Assembly: GCF_910592395.1 (NCBI RefSeq)
Contig: NC_088323.1
Span: 6,818,001 to 6,882,000, forward strand
DNA from: Lineus longissimus
Taxonomy: Eukaryota > Nemertea > Pilidiophora > Heteronemertea > Lineidae
DNA: 64,000 nucleotides
Direction: 5' to 3'
Shown here: in pieces, positions 63,849 to 64,000 of the stretch
Layout of the letters: every line of letters starts with the position of its first letter
Position numbering within the stretch: the first letter of the stretch is position 1
Program-made: the position numbers and the translations under genes
Notes under the pieces: generated by a model
Told to the model about the DNA's origin: nothing
What the model saw: the letters and a program-made list of their open reading frames with translations, nothing else
Databases searched by the model: none

Positions 63849-64000
63849 ATTTCAAAGTAATTACATGTAGGTTGACATTGTGTAATAGCAAGAATTCATA
63901 AAGATTAGTCTTTATTTATTCTTGGTAATAGTTATATCCGTGAAGGTTTCATATTTTGTTTCAACTGATTAAGAATCAAGAGGAGTGCTGGCCAAAGGAC

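Overview
The window is nuclear DNA from a metazoan: genes are split into many short exons with GT/AG borders, introns run up to 7 kb, and tRNA-derived SINEs, LINE pieces, MITEs and minisatellites are common. The kinesin motor resembles mollusc and other protostome kinesin-1 by eye, and single-coding-exon TRIM genes and DUF4062-NACHT genes are typical of marine invertebrates. A lophotrochozoan or similar marine invertebrate is my best guess; no species is claimed.

Layout. (1) About 495-26178, minus strand: thirteen coding exons of a kinesin-1 heavy chain (KIF5 type), from the start codon through motor, neck and coiled-coil stalk. The rest of the stalk and the tail lie beyond the left edge. Its introns carry 60-, 82- and 54-bp tandem repeats, MITEs, SINE heads and LINE remnants. 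(2) About 26946-32214, minus strand: two almost identical 5'-truncated LINE copies. The second is nested inside the 3' UTR of the first, and the pair occupies most of the spacer between two head-to-head genes. (3) 33062-50032, plus strand: a complete GH35 lysosomal-type beta-galactosidase (GLB1-like; 14 exons in any one transcript, 675 residues). It has a previously unremarked pair of alternative fifth exons, each 95 bp, of which exactly one must be used to keep the frame. Exon 4's acceptor lies in a 194-bp three-copy tandem repeat, and the 3' part of exon 7 is also repeated. (4) 39701-41725, minus strand: a 674-residue RING/B-box/coiled-coil TRIM protein in one coding exon, inside intron 6 of GLB1. 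Beyond its 5' end is a non-coding element of three ~300-bp internal repeats. (5) 51.1-58.7 kb: intergenic, with MITEs and a 46-bp minisatellite of about 30 copies. (6) 58762 to the right edge, plus strand: eight exons of a STAND-type protein with an MGCxxS N-terminus, a DUF4062 domain and the start of a NACHT domain (Walker A GKPGAGKS), related to nephrocystin-3-like/TEP1-like proteins. It continues past the window.

The genes do not form an evident pathway: axonal/vesicle motor, lysosomal glycosidase, ubiquitin ligase candidate and STAND NTPase. The most interesting observation is the mutually exclusive exon pair in the beta-galactosidase, next to the exon carrying the acid/base glutamate, together with palindromic MITEs that flank it. 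Exon borders were assigned by eye from homology, GT/AG sites and phase agreement; every junction used keeps the frame.
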